Below are positions 9,967 to 22,286 of a DNA stretch of 64,000 bases, piece after piece. The notes under the pieces were generated by a model. The model was not told the DNA's origin. It was given only the letters and a program-made list of their open reading frames with translations, and made no database searches. Each line of letters starts with the position of its first letter. Within the stretch, counting starts at the first letter, position 1. The position numbers and the translations under genes are program-made. This stretch comes from Macrophomina tecta (Eukaryota; Ascomycota; Dothideomycetes; Botryosphaeriales; Botryosphaeriaceae): positions 3,472,001 to 3,536,000 of the forward strand of contig JAKSGN010000006.1 in NCBI GenBank assembly GCA_024180945.1. Direction: 5' to 3'.

Positions 9967-12900
9967 ATGGCTCACCAGTACTTGTCTCGCATAGGTCTGC
10001 GCTCGCGCTCGCGCTCATCCCGCCAATCCGCCGACACTGGCGGCCGCTCGAGCGCCACGCCAACCGCTCGCTCGCGCGCCGACTCCGTGTCATCTGGCCC
10101 TGTTAAATCGTCCGCGGCCTCTGCTTCAGCGCGCTCGCAGGACCTTCCGCATTCTTCTCGAGGCATGGCCGGCATCTTGGACATCGAGCGCAACCGCACG
10201 CGCCGGGACCGCACCTTCATCGGCAGCGAGTGCGCCGTATGTGAGGAGCCCCTCGAGCACACCCTCCGCGGCGAGCGCATCCTGCAGCTCTCCTGTGGCC
10301 ATGTTTCCCACGAGGCCTGCTTCTGGGAGTACATCCGCGAATTCGAATCCCAGTATTGCCCTACTTGCAACGCTCCATTGGCCCTCGACACCAGCAGAGG
10401 CGGCAATGTCCTGGATCTTGGTGCGTGCCCCTCGCCTGCTCTCCCGCCACCATGTGCTAATCGCAAGCAGAGAAGTTAAGCAGCATCGTGCGCTCGGTGC
10501 AGGGCACCGAACCCCAGGCTGCCGCCCGGAGCGTCTCCAACACGCCCACACCATGGGATCCGCAGCCCGCCACCCGCGAGCCCATCCAGGAGCGCCGTCC
10601 GTCGGTGTCGACTCACGACACACGCGAGATGCGGGCCCGCGATAGCAGTCATCACAGCACACACAGTCGGGATGCGAGGTCGGAGACGATGAGGTCGCAG
10701 TCGCGTGCACATGCAAGGAGCGATAGTGGCGCTACCGGGGTTGCATCATCTGGAGACCATGCATACGACCCGACAGGCCGGCGGCACGACTACGACCTGC
10801 ATTCCATGGAAACCGCTCTAAGCCCGCGCGCTCCTGTAAAAAACCCTATTCCTCCACCCACCGTAACCGTTCGCAGCGAATTCCCTACTGTCAGCAGATC
10901 TCGACAGCAGCAGAGTCTCACCTGTCTTGTTACTGTTGAAGTTCCCGAGGGCAAGTGGCGGCCCGATCCCGAGGACATTCGCTCCGTTCCCCCAGCTCCC
11001 TCCCTACATGGCGAAGAACCACTTGGCCGCTCTAAATCGCCAGCGCCTTCCAGGGTACTTGAGAATGTTTATATGAACCCCGAGGTACTTGAAGAAGCCA
11101 CCGAGGATTTGCACGCACGGGTGGACAACTGGCACGGGCTGGATTTTTCAAGGTATGTTGATTCAGCCTTCATCATCTCGCGTCACGGGAAAGACACTGA
11201 CGTACGCAGATTTGGCAAGCTTCGCTTGCATGGTCACATCCGAGTCGGCAAAGACCGCCAATCATGGCAGGACCTGGAATGCTATCTCTTTTCTGACATG
11301 CTGATCTGTGTCAAAGAGAAAAAGTCCGGCAGTGCGCAGCAAGTGTCCCAATGGGATGGTGCTGAGACCACCATGAGCAGAAGGCCAAAATGCACTCTGA
11401 AGGGCTCAATCCTGATCAAGAAACACTTGAAGCACGTCGACTGTTTCCCGGACGAGGCAATTCTCACCTTGAGTCTTTCCGTTGCCGAACTCCCCGCTTT
11501 CCACCTGCAATTCCGCGATCTCAGGCAGCTTGACCTCTGGAAACGCGCACTCCTTGATATCCACTCGGAACCGCAGATGCGTATGCAAGATATGGATCAG
11601 GACAATTCTGGTACCGACGAAGAAGATTATAGGTCAACTAAGAGAAGAGTGTCTTCAGTCAACTCATACGGTGCCGCGAGATCAAATGTTACGGCACCAA
11701 CAGAGTACACCAACTCTCGGGTGGGCGCCAGCGAGGGCAGGCCATTGTCTTCCATCCATGTCCCCATTGATCTCGTCGTTGTCATCCCGGTTTCGTCGTC
11801 CATGCAGGGTCTGAAGATTTCTCTCCTCCGAGATACTTTGCGATTCTTAGTCGCGAATCTTGGCGAGCGGGACAGGATGGGCTTGGTCACTTTTGGATCC
11901 AGTGGAGGCGGCGTTCCTCTTGTCGGCATGACCACCAAGGCTTGGGCCGGCTGGCCGAAGGTTCTCGACTCCATCCGTCCAGTCGGGCAGAAGAGCTTGC
12001 GTGCGGATGTCGTGGAAGGCGCAAACGTTGCCATGGATCTGCTTATGCAGCGCCGCTCGACCAATCCGCTGTCTAGCATTCTACTCATTTCCGACTCGTC
12101 GACGTCTGACACGGAAAGCGTTGACTTTGTGGTGTCACGGGCCGAAGCCGCTAAGTATGTTGATCGTCATTCCGGCTATCACTATGAACAGCTAACTGAC
12201 TTCCTCTGCAGGGTAACTATTCATTCCTTCGGCTTGGGTTTGACCCACAAACCGGACACGATGATCGAGCTCTCGACACGGACGAAGGCCTCGTACACTT
12301 ACGTCAAAGACTGGATGATGCTCCGTGAATGTGTCGCAGGATCGCTTGGATCCCTGCAAACAACTTCGCACCAGAACGTGAAGCTCAAGCTGAGACTACC
12401 CGAGGGTTCTCCGGCGAAATTTGTGAAGATCAGCGGGGCTCTGCAGATCACCAAGCGGGCTACCGGAAGGGACGCCGAGGCGTCACTCGGTGACCTACGC
12501 TTTGGTGACAAGAGAGGTGAGTTCAATGCATCTAAAAATAGTACGGTGGTGCTGATCAGTCGATGCAGATATTCTCGTCCAGCTGGCTATCACGCCAGAT
12601 ACCGGCTCTCCGGAACAGCTCCCCCAAGACCCGTGGGAAACTATCGTTTCTGGCTTGGAAGCCCTCGGAGGTCCACTGGATCAGGATGACCAACGCAGCA
12701 TGAGTGTTGAAGAAGTACCTCTCATCCAAGCCGATCTTACGTATGGCGATATTATGCGCGAGGGAACTCTTTCTCATCTGCCCCGTCCTTCGCTCCTGGC
12801 CATCACTATGCTTCCTTCAAGGAACCGGAACTCCAAGAACCGCCCGATGACACCTCCCATTCCCCCGCATCCATCGGTTGTGCAGAGGCGAATGGAGCTC

Positions 12901-13440
12901 CTCACCTCGGACATGTTGACCAGGGCACTCACTCTTGTTTCCCGCGGTCAACACGAACGTGCTCATCACCTCCTTAGTGAGACCAGGAGTATCCTTAAGG
13001 GACTCGCGAAAGGTGGTCTTCCACCGCTGCCTCCGCCTCCGGGCCCCCCGCCGTCCAGTGCACCACCCAGCAACCCTGGCTCCGAAGGAACAGCACAACC
13101 GTCTCCCACTAGCGAAACTCCCACCCGGCCGCGAACGCCGTCTCCTAATACGGAAAACCCGTTCACCCCCGCAGCTGGAATTGATCCTAACGCCATGTTC
13201 GCGCTGGACGCTGAGCTCGAATCATCGCTTGAATGGATCAACCATCCGGCCGTCTTCGGTCGCGACTCCCGTAAGGCTGTGCTGCAAGCGATTGGTACCA
13301 TCAGCTCGCAGCGGGGTTACACGTTCCGCACACCAGCCGAGTCTCTCTGGGCGGAACGCATCTCGGGCATCAAAAGACTGTCTGAGCGTTCGCGTGAGTG
13401 GCGTGAGGCCGGTGATGAGGCTCTCATGGAGGAGGCTTAG
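9967..13440 (+). CDS. RING-PH-VWA scaffold protein, Ste5/Far1-like
   Basis: Five exons: 9967-10420, 10471-11152, 11210-12154, 12212-12516 and 12569-13440 (3258 nt, 1085 aa). Residues 1-80 are S/R-rich. A RING-H2 finger (Cys89 to Cys134, order C3H2C3, with CAVC, CGHVSH and CPTC) is followed by a disordered linker. A PH domain starts near residue 378 (FGKLRLHGHIRVGK, then LECYLFSDMLIC). A von Willebrand A domain occupies about 560-770. The C-terminus has a helical repeat-like block, a polyproline stretch and a short helical domain. Yeast Ste5 has the same RING, PH and VWA order and tethers the pheromone MAP-kinase cascade, so a mating or MAPK scaffold role is inferred. The VWA metal site is altered: the expected D-x-S-x-S reads P-V-S-S-S. 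Two 57-bp introns contain no in-frame stop. Confidence 0.87.
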
Positions 13441-16400
13441 CCTTTGTCCAGCCCATTTAACCGTACTAATATTTGGCTTTATCTTTGTCGCGACCTCCTG
13501 ACGACTTGAAATGAGTTATTCGATTCGTTTTATACACCTATGTACCACCATACGATGCTAAAAAGTAAGGAGGTTCTTGTTGATTTTTTTTTTCTTTTTT
13601 TGGCGTAACCCGATGGTTGGAAAGTTCGATATACCCGGTGTTCATTTGATATGTCACGAAGGGCTATGTTTTGGTAGGAATAGGGGCAGGGGAAGCGGAG
13701 ATCATTTTTTCTCCTGTAGGCTGAACTTGGCCTTGGCCAAATATCGTCTCTATTTTCCTTTATTTTCCTTTGAGCTCAGCACATACCATTCTTGCTCGTT
13801 TCGTTTACCTGCGGATTTCTGTTACATTGGCGATCTGGGGGGCTGGCGGACCTGGAGAGGTGGGACTGGAAGGCGCTCTTGCTGTGACATTTCTTGGTTG
13901 GGTAGATACCACACGTTGGCGTGCACGTCGTCACGCACGTCCTCTGCTGCACGTTAAATACTTTTATGGCCTTTTCTTTCTTGATTCTTGGACTATTCTA
14001 GTGCTTCCAAGGTACATACAATATTCCTGATGCAGCCGACCGTACGTTTAGCTCGCTTGCACGTTACAACGCAATGCACGTTGTTCTATTTTATTCGCGT
14101 CGCATCGCTCAAGCGAATGAGAATTGACGGTGCGGGTGCGCAACTGACAAAAGGGCAGCGTTTGAGATGACGAATGTTCCCAGCATCTCTGGTTTCAAGC
14201 GGAATCCACCTGGAAGTTACAGATTCATTCCTTGCTATGGGAGGGCATCATGGAAAGCCCACAGGTTTGGGCACGGTGCGTCACCAACGAACGGGCTCTT
14301 TATCGACCAAGAACCTCCCCTAATCCCCACATGGCGGCCGAGCTACAGCGTCTGCAGCGGGCTTTCTTGGTTCTGTCCTGTCCAAAGCACGTGCTTTCTG
14401 CAACAGCGAGGCAGGACCGGACCTGCAGCTTGCAGCAAGGCGACCGCCCCTTCCCCGCAGCGCGCGGCAAGGGCCGGGGCATTATGCCCCCAGCCTTGCG
14501 ACATGGGTTGAAGGCCCGGGGGTCTAGGCCACGGTAAAAAAAAAAAGAAAAGAAAAGAAAAGAAAGAAGGCAAAGAGCTTCTGTCGGAGAAATGGGTATA
14601 TTCTTTTTTTTTCTCTCCCTCTCTCCTCCCAAAAGCGGGCAATAAGTTTCCGAGGGAGATATCAACCAGAAGGGGACTACGTACTCTATATGCACTGCAG
14701 CAGAACAAGAAACCAAGGCGATGCGGGGCACTGGGCAGTTTCTCGGCGGTGAGTTGGGCAGAAAGCCGTGGTGGTGGTGCTGGTGCTACTGCCACCGAAG
14801 TGGGGGGAAGGGAAGGGTTGCATCAGAGCAGATTACTAGCGCCTGTTTGGCAGATTTTTTTTTTCTTTCTTTTTTTTTTTTCCTTCTAGAAAGTTACAGA
14901 TCTTACTGTCTTTCAGGGAACGCTGAGACAGGAACATGTGAGACGCTGGTGGCATTCTCGGCTCATGAGACCGTGGACGTGTGTCTGAGGACGAGATGGT
15001 TTGCTGGGGGGTAAGGGATGCTTGAAACGCGAGCGGTGGGTGGGCGGCAGCAGGGGCTCTTTTCGCTCCCCGGCCGGCCGGCCGCCAGGTCCGATCCTTA
15101 ATTCGTCTCGCTCACCATGACGCAGAATCACCGCAAGAGAGCGGTGGCTCTGGGGCGCGGAGATAGACGTAGCCGCCGAGGGGGCCTCTGGTGGGTGGGC
15201 CGGAGCAACGGGCGGAACAAGGCACTGCGGAGCGGGAGAGCGTGTCAGTGAGGGCAGCTCGACCTGCCTGCCCTACCTTAGCACCATGTAGTCGGCTGCC
15301 CTTTTCGGCCATTAGGTCTAACGGCGCTGCCGATCTTGCTCTGACAGCTCTGGATAAGATCAAAAGGAAACGCCGAGGGCTAGTCTGCTACTAGGCCCCC
15401 GCTGTCAAGCCTGTCATAAAGCCGCGCGCATGCAGCACGCTACCACTGTCTGTCTCTCCCTTCGTCCTTTTTCGCAGCCTCACTTACAGCGCCGCATGAG
15501 TCGTGCGGCGGAGCCTCTGCTTGGACGAAACTGCGAAGGGCCGGGTAACAGCGAGTTTGATATATCTACTGGGCCTCAGCATTTCAAATAGACGCCTGCG
15601 TTGCGCGCGGCGCTCAATGCCCGCCGCCGTCCCGACAACAGTGCCCCGGCTCGCCAAACGCTACCGGACTCGATGCGCGATGCATCTCTGCTATGCTCCA
15701 TGCGTCCGGCCGTGGTGTGCATCCGTTGCGGGGCCGGCAGAACGGCCGCCTTCAATTCTGCGGTGGTACGATGGGCGGAGACAGTCAGATGGAGTGGAGT
15801 GCAGCGGCGTCTTGGTCGTTGTTGGACCGGCGGGCCATGTTCCCCATGCGCAGGAGCCCCGGCCTGCATGCTGCCGCTGACAGCCTGTTTTGGAGCGCAT
15901 GCCCGCCACCTACGGCCTCGCTATGCCCGCGCGTTTCTGCAGGCAGAGCGTCGCTGCGGTGCGCCAGAGTTGGAGCGGACCGGCCATTCGTGTATTGGAG
16001 CTTGTTGCAAACGATGAAACACTTTGCCCAGCATCTGTTCGTGCCTGCCGCTGGCGATGGAGCTACTGCAGCGACACGGCCGGCGGTCACCTCTTAGGAT
16101 CAGCTGCTATGCGTTTCCGAGCATGGGTCAGGTGTAGCGAGGTATTGGTGGCCTCCGCGGTTGTTCGTCTGTGGCCTGGTACCGCTTTCGGCCAGGCTAA
16201 AGCGCAGCCGCCTCCGCCGTGCCACCAGAGCCACTCGCACCTCACTGCCCGCCTCTACTTCACCTCAGCCCCAAGCAGCCCCTCCTCCGGCCTGCGACCC
16301 ATTGCGCCGTCGGTCGCCCTCGGCGTGGTTCAATCGCGCGCCTGTGGCCGCGACCACGTTTGACCAATCCAGCGATCGCCATTCGGGGCTGCGACAGAGC

Positions 16401-19400
16401 CCGACCTGCGCCTGGGCCCGCAGTCCTCTGCTCGACGGCGCTTTCAATGCCCGCTGCCGATGAAACGGAAGCCCAGCACGCTCGTGCCCGGTGCCCGTCG
16501 CCCCGACTCGCTGCCAGCCGATGCGGAGCTGGATGCCTGAAGTAGTCCTGGTCCGGCCGCCGACCCTTGTGGTCTCCCGACGCACTCTACCTTGACGAGG
16601 AGCACGAAAAAGCTTGGTGCTGGTTTTCCTGCCCTCTGGCCCGGTGTGACGACACATCCGCAGAGGCGAGAATTAACATTTTTCAACTTTAATCTGCTTT
16701 TCCGTTTTCCCTCACCGGTTCCCCGTCGGGGCGAGCCCGCAACGGCAGCAACGGATAAGAAAAAAACAAAGAATGCAGATCAGGACGCGTTGTTGCCGGT
16801 CTCCTTGGGGCGTGTGCCTGATTTTCCTCTCCTCTGCCGCGGCCAGATGCGCAGTCACCAGCAGCGGCCAGCTTGTCCAAGCCTTCTCTCGTCGACGAAT
16901 TGCGCGTTTTTAATTCCTGAGCAGCAACGACTCGCGCAAATCATCAGGCGTTTTGCATGGCACGGTGGCTGATCTTTCTCTCCTCTCAGCATGATTCGCG
17001 CCCACGCTTGCGCACTCGCGCCCGGATTCATTCGAGGTGGAGACAGCAATCTTGTCGCAAGCCTGTCCAGCTGATGCAGCTCACAAGAGATCTGGAGGAC
17101 GCCATGGCCGTGGCCTCATCATTGACCGGGAATCATTTGGAGGCCCGTCGCGTTGATTTGGCTCTTTGCTCGTGCACTCCCGCTCGCCACGGATTACCGC
17201 CGTTCCCATTTACGTTATCCGAACCGCGGCCGCGCCTAGTCATGCCAATCGCGCGTCTCGTTACTCTTCGACCTGCTGCTCCGCAGCTTTCCTGCCAGCT
17301 GATAGCTGCGTGCCCGCTAGTTGTGGCTCGCTCCGCACCGTCTCTTGCCGCTGGACCCTTTTCGCCTCGGGCGCCGGGCGGCTGAGCTCGACAACGCTGG
17401 GAACGTGCAAGCCAGGCCGCCTGCTCCGTGCTTGGTCGCGCGCCTGGAGAAGTACGAGAATTCGCAACTGCCGTGTCGGCTGTTCCGATGCTCGGGAAAA
17501 TTCAAAAAGCAATGAGGATACATCGACGATCCCATGCCCTGAATACTGGAACCACCGCTGTTCCCCCCATTGCCGGTCCCCTCCCACACGGCACGACGGC
17601 ACGACGCCCCTCTTTGGTCCTTGTTGTCCGCCTCACTTACCCAACGCCTCGATTTTGGTGTCTATTGTCTTCCTCCCGTGCTGACCCGGTGGTTTGGTAG
17701 CCGGAAATTGAGGCGCTACCGCACTGGTCCCTGGCTCTTCTCCGACCACCGTCGAACCGACTTCGCTCCGCTCTCGAACGGCCGCTCCGTGCCCACTGTG
17801 TCCATCCAGCATCCACTCAGCGACCTGGACCCCGTCCCATCATCACCAGATCGCGCGCCAGAAACCCACTTGCCAAACCCACCTGTTCGCCCGCCTTACA
17901 GATCACTTCCGGATTACTTATCATTTCTCATCACTGAGCAGGCGCGGCTAATTGTAGCAGGGCTATAGCTGCCCTCACACGTGCTCTGCCTCGCTATCCT
18001 CTCCTCTCCTCATGCCGTCTTGCTCCCCACTTTGCATACCTTGAAGGGCGGTCGTCCTGCCGCCCGCGCCACCGCCTCGTCTCGCATCAGATAGCGAAAT
18101 GGCCGACTATAGTTCATCACAACCTATAGTATCGGCTCCGTTAGTGCATACACTACAATACCCGCGCTTCAACATACCTGATGCGCATCTACTGGGTCTT
18201 GGCTCAGCCCCTCAGCTGATAGGGCAAAGCAAAGAGTCAGGAGGAAGCACCGAACGCCTTCCCACACGAAGGACGACTCGTAATCGCCCAGCCTTTTCTT
18301 GGCAAAAGAGCGACAAGAGCAACAACGTTGCTGGCCGTGGTCATCCCGTTGGTTGAATCACGGAGCCACCTCCTCTCCCTGTCCCCGACGGCTGCAATGC
18401 AGGTCCATCGCGTTTTCCACTGCCCCGGTGGAGGACGCATGGACCGTTCTCTGTGCCGCTGCCGCTGCCGCCCTCGCCCTGGCATCGTTCGATGGGCTCT
18501 TCCGCTTGCCAAGAGATGTGAGGTCCATGTGCGCGTGTTGGCGTTCTCCATGGAGTTGTGGAGAAACGGAAGGAGTAGGTGGGTGAGTAACCGGTTCGGG
18601 TGGTAGACCTACTTCGCCCTACAGTTTGTCGAAGGTTGGGGTAGGTGTCTGGACATGCATGCTTCCCTGTTCTGCCCTTCTTCGATCGTTTTCTGCTCCG
18701 TGATGGATTGAGGAACCGGGCCGTTTTGCTTTGACTCTTTCTCTCTATATCACAGCTGATGTCGCAATAGCACACACTGACCGAACGGAGCGACGAACGC
18801 GCATGGCCATTTCTTATCCCAGTCTTGACTCACACAGCTCAAGTAGACTCTTCGATGGTGTCGTCATCCGTCACTGTAGGCACTCGCGACGGATCAAACA
18901 GCCCATCGCTTCACGATTTCGCCCCTAATATGTCGTTGCTTGCTTGCCCACGCCCTTGCCGTTCGAATGACCACTCAACCCCACCTCTCCAGATCTCCCA
19001 CGCTCTTATTAAGGAAGGTACGCATGAATCGTATTGTCATGTGATAATGGGTGGGTTGTGGGCTGTGGCTTATTTCGGTACTACTTGGTGATCGTCGTCG
19101 TCTCTCCGGCCATCTTATGGGGGTTTCCGTCTTGTGTCATCACGTCAATGCTGGAGGGATGTGGGGCGAGTAAGATAGCGAAGGGCAAGGAAGGCAGGAA
19201 TCCGAGAGCGAAGAAGGAGGATGTCTTCGTGTGATGAGAGGTGCAGAGGCGGAAGGGTTAGGTGGGTTGGGTGTCATTGTGGGAGTGCGATCGTGCGAGT
19301 CAGGAGGCGGACGTGCGGCGTAGGGCGGCGGTGGTGAACGACATATTAACTGATGGCAGAGGTACGTGTGTGCTGGCATGTCTCAGCACAGAGAAAGTCG

Positions 19401-20747
19401 TACGATGGACTTGATGGGGGTGGTTGTGGCGGTAGGTGCGACATTCCACTTCTTCAGCCTTTATTCCAGCTCTGACAATCTTGGGCCTGGGAGGGGCAAA
19501 GAGGTGGTTTTTTGCTGGTGAAGTTACTTGTGTGGGCGCTTTTGCAGGGTCTTTTCTTGCATTATCTTGCCTTGCCTTTCTCGGGCTTTGGGTTCGTGTC
19601 GAAGCTGGACTGCGCTGGGCCGGCTCCTTCGGATTCTTCCTACTCTCCGGAAGTCATCTAATGTCTGAAAATGACTTGGTCATCCGATTTCGCATTTGGG
19701 GAATACGCTCGCCCAATGTTCGCAAAGCGCCAGCTGTCATAACAGGGCCGGCCCGTGAATTTTTGGGCTCAGCATCAGTAACGGATTGCTTGAACTGGTA
19801 TTTGACTCTCAGAGTGGGCATTGTGCTCAAAATGGCCCTACTTGGAGGTGACAATCTTCAGAAGATCACAGGGTCACGGTACTGAGCTGCCGCATACAAG
19901 GAAGCACATTTTTCTCAGTACTCTGGGTAGTTGAGGCAGCGATCAGGACAGATATATGTAATCATGTTGGTGGGCACTGACATCCGGACCACAGCAGGGT
20001 CCTAGAATGTTGGGTACCGCTTACTGCACGTTGCTTTGCGGAATACGAGATGTCGTGTGGAAGAACGAACGCGGAATGGTGCGGATCCGGGCGGTGACCA
20101 ATCTCTCTGAAATTGCGTCCTCAACAGATCCCATCAGCCGGCTGGAGGTCAGTGTCGGACGTATATCTTTTACCATGGAGAGTAGAGTCATCGATCTAGA
20201 TATACATGTAATCATATATACTGGATACTTGCTCCCTCAACGTCCCACAGCAGTGGCAGGGATTGCAACACTCTCGATGCTAATCTCGTGGCAGAACGTC
20301 CCTTGTAACCACTGAAAACTTGCCCTCTTCCGTACATACAGGCAGTTCAATCAACGCGGGCTGCTGATCTTCTTTCCGCTTCTGGCCGGCCGTTCCGACT
20401 TCCTCACACCTGACGTCATGTTTGAGGGTCCACTAGGCGCTCCCACCTCTCCCGACTTTTCTCTCAATCCCTGCATCGTTGCTCGACTTCTTTCTGCAGA
20501 CAGCCGCCGCACCGCGCGCCCAATCGTCGAGTACTTTGCTCGCAACAACGCACGCTACGGGTCCCGGACTTCGGCGCGCCACCGCCACCGGTTTTCGCCC
20601 AACCACTCGCACCGGATAGCACCCGCAACCCCACGCCTTCGGCCTTGACCTTGACCTCACGACCCTGCAAGCACCATTCAGCGCTGGCTGCTCGAGCTCC
20701 TGCCGGGCCTCACCCGCCGCCCGCTGCAGAGCTTTCCATTATCCAAG
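13441..20747. other. Seven-kilobase stretch with no supportable gene
   Basis: Both strands hold only short open frames with skewed composition (R, S, P, A). T- and A-rich tracts lie at about 13583-13600, 14537-14570 and 14857-14882. From about 16.2 to 18.1 kb the plus strand is pyrimidine-rich, like a long fungal 5' leader. It leads to an ATG at 18099 opening an 85-codon frame (MADYSSSQPIVSAPLV...) with no recognisable domain and no convincing downstream exon. The 700 bp before 20748 probably include the leader of the F-box gene. A long non-coding RNA or the leader of a gene I cannot read is possible. Confidence 0.4.
18099..18356 (+). CDS. Short open frame, possible first exon, unsupported
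   Basis: An 85-codon frame starts in a passable context (GCGAAATGG) after about 1.5 kb of pyrimidine-rich sequence. The peptide is S/P/T-rich with a basic middle (RLPTRRTTRNRP), has no signal peptide or domain, and I do not recognise it. It could be a small protein, an upstream ORF in a long leader, or chance. No partner exon was found downstream. Confidence 0.2.
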   Translation: MADYSSSQPIVSAPLVHTLQYPRFNIPDAHLLGLGSAPQLIGQSKESGGSTERLPTRRTTRNRPAFSWQKSDKSNNVAGRGHPVG

Positions 20748-22286
20748 ATGAAACGTGGCAGGACGGAGGACCCCCCGCAGGACGAGACGGACCACCGCCG
20801 GAAGCGCATGCGTGACTCGATTGCAACGGCTCCAAAAATCTCCGACCTGCCCAATGAGTTGATAATATACATCTTGACGCTCTTCCGGAACAGCTGCTCG
20901 ACCGTCTCCGAGTACCTTAACGCCGTCACATGCTGCAAGCAATGGGCTGCTTTGGGCGCTTCTCTTGCATATGCGGACCTCGTACTTGACAACTTGCCAG
21001 CGATCTCTGCCTTCACGAGTAGATTTCCTGAGCAGCACTTACGCAATCTGACTTCTTTGACGATCGTCGTCAAGAAAGAGCCTGTTGAAGATGAAGACGA
21101 TGCTCCAGCCACTCCGCCCGTTTCACCGTTTCTTCTGATACCAATCAAGCTCGCACAAATGACTCGGCTAAAGACGTTCTCACTAACGATTGAGGACCAG
21201 CCGTTGCTTTTGCTTCATGCGTCTCAGACTGACAGCATCCTCCAAACCTTCGTTGAGCACTGCCTCGAGAGATTACCACAGTCCGTTATCAACGTTGAAC
21301 TCAGCACAAGCAAGATGCGGCCATCAACGCTGCCAATGGGAGATGAGAACTGGCCGGGCGTACATCTATGCAAGGCCCTGAACAACGTCCTTCCACGCCT
21401 ACATCGGCTGAGTCTCCAGCTCAGAGACGCCTGCCCTCAGATATTCGGCACCCCGGGATCTTCTCCCAGCGCGAACGTCAAGTTCCCGCATCTGCGCGAG
21501 GTCTTCTTCGACATCTCCTCGCCCATGAATGCTCTGATCGCTCCGGCTGGCAGTTTAGTGACGCGCCGACTATCCCGCCTCTGCCACGCAGACCGCTACG
21601 AGCCCCGCCACACCATCCCTTCGGCACTGGAAATGGTCTGTCAGTGTATGCTACGGGACCTCCGCACGGCCATCGAACAAGGCGCATTCCCCAGCATCCA
21701 GACTTTCACAATCCACCGCGCCGAGGTCTCAGACGTGAAAACCGACACGCATGGCTTTATCCACATCCTCGACCTGGTCGCCAACACGACAGCAAGCATC
21801 CCTACCTTTCTCGAAGTCCCCTCCGCAGACTCCTCCCCCAAGACCTACACGCTCCATATCAGGAACTCTGCAGGAACTACTCTGTCGCTCATCCAAGCGC
21901 CCGTCCTCCCTTTCCTCCCCGACCTCGGCGCCTGGTACAGTACCTCCAACGGCGCCCGCCTGCCGGGCATCCACAACGAGCACGAGTACGCTCCCAGCCA
22001 CGATATTTTCCTTCGCACTTTCCGCAAAGCTGCACTCGTGCCGAACATGTCAGAGGGAGATTTCTCGACCTTGCTCACGGCGGACCGCAAGCAGCGCGAG
22101 TTGCTGCTGGCTGCGCGCGCGTACCGGTGGGACGGCTTGCTCGAGACGGACCTGAAGTACGGGCTCTTTCCGCGGGGGTACAAGCCGGTGAGCGCGCTGG
22201 TGGCGGAGTTCGTGGTGTTGTTTGTGGGTGGGCATTTGTATAGTCTAGTGGTTTTGGGGGATACGAGATTGGAACCGGTGGAGTGA
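20748..22286 (+). CDS. F-box domain protein
   Basis: A single uninterrupted frame of 512 codons. The N-terminus is basic (KRGRTEDPP, then RRKRMRD) and could be a nuclear signal. An F-box follows at about residues 29-75, with ISDLPNELIIYILTLF and a later CCKQWAALG that fits the usual CKxWxxL ending. The rest, to residue 512, has leucine-rich segments at irregular spacing (for example LPRLHRLSLQLRD and FPHLREVFFDIS), as in the large fungal family of F-box proteins with degenerate LRR-like tails. By family knowledge the F-box would bind Skp1 in an SCF ubiquitin ligase, with the C-terminal part choosing the substrate. The substrate cannot be inferred. A 291-codon frame inside the gene in another register is a shadow. 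Confidence 0.85.
   Translation: MKRGRTEDPPQDETDHRRKRMRDSIATAPKISDLPNELIIYILTLFRNSCSTVSEYLNAVTCCKQWAALGASLAYADLVLDNLPAISAFTSRFPEQHLRNLTSLTIVVKKEPVEDEDDAPATPPVSPFLLIPIKLAQMTRLKTFSLTIEDQPLLLLHASQTDSILQTFVEHCLERLPQSVINVELSTSKMRPSTLPMGDENWPGVHLCKALNNVLPRLHRLSLQLRDACPQIFGTPGSSPSANVKFPHLREVFFDISSPMNALIAPAGSLVTRRLSRLCHADRYEPRHTIPSALEMVCQCMLRDLRTAIEQGAFPSIQTFTIHRAEVSDVKTDTHGFIHILDLVANTTASIPTFLEVPSADSSPKTYTLHIRNSAGTTLSLIQAPVLPFLPDLGAWYSTSNGARLPGIHNEHEYAPSHDIFLRTFRKAALVPNMSEGDFSTLLTADRKQRELLLAARAYRWDGLLETDLKYGLFPRGYKPVSALVAEFVVLFVGGHLYSLVVLGDTRLEPVE

Noticed and set aside
15601..16545. Several plus- and minus-strand frames of 100-138 codons
   Set aside because: C/R/P/A-rich translations with no homology-like blocks; overlapping frames on both strands are equally open, as in GC-rich non-coding DNA.
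21368..22243. 291-codon frame overlapping the F-box gene
   Set aside because: Same strand, different register, R/P/H-rich as expected from GC-rich codon shadow; the F-box frame is clearly the real one.
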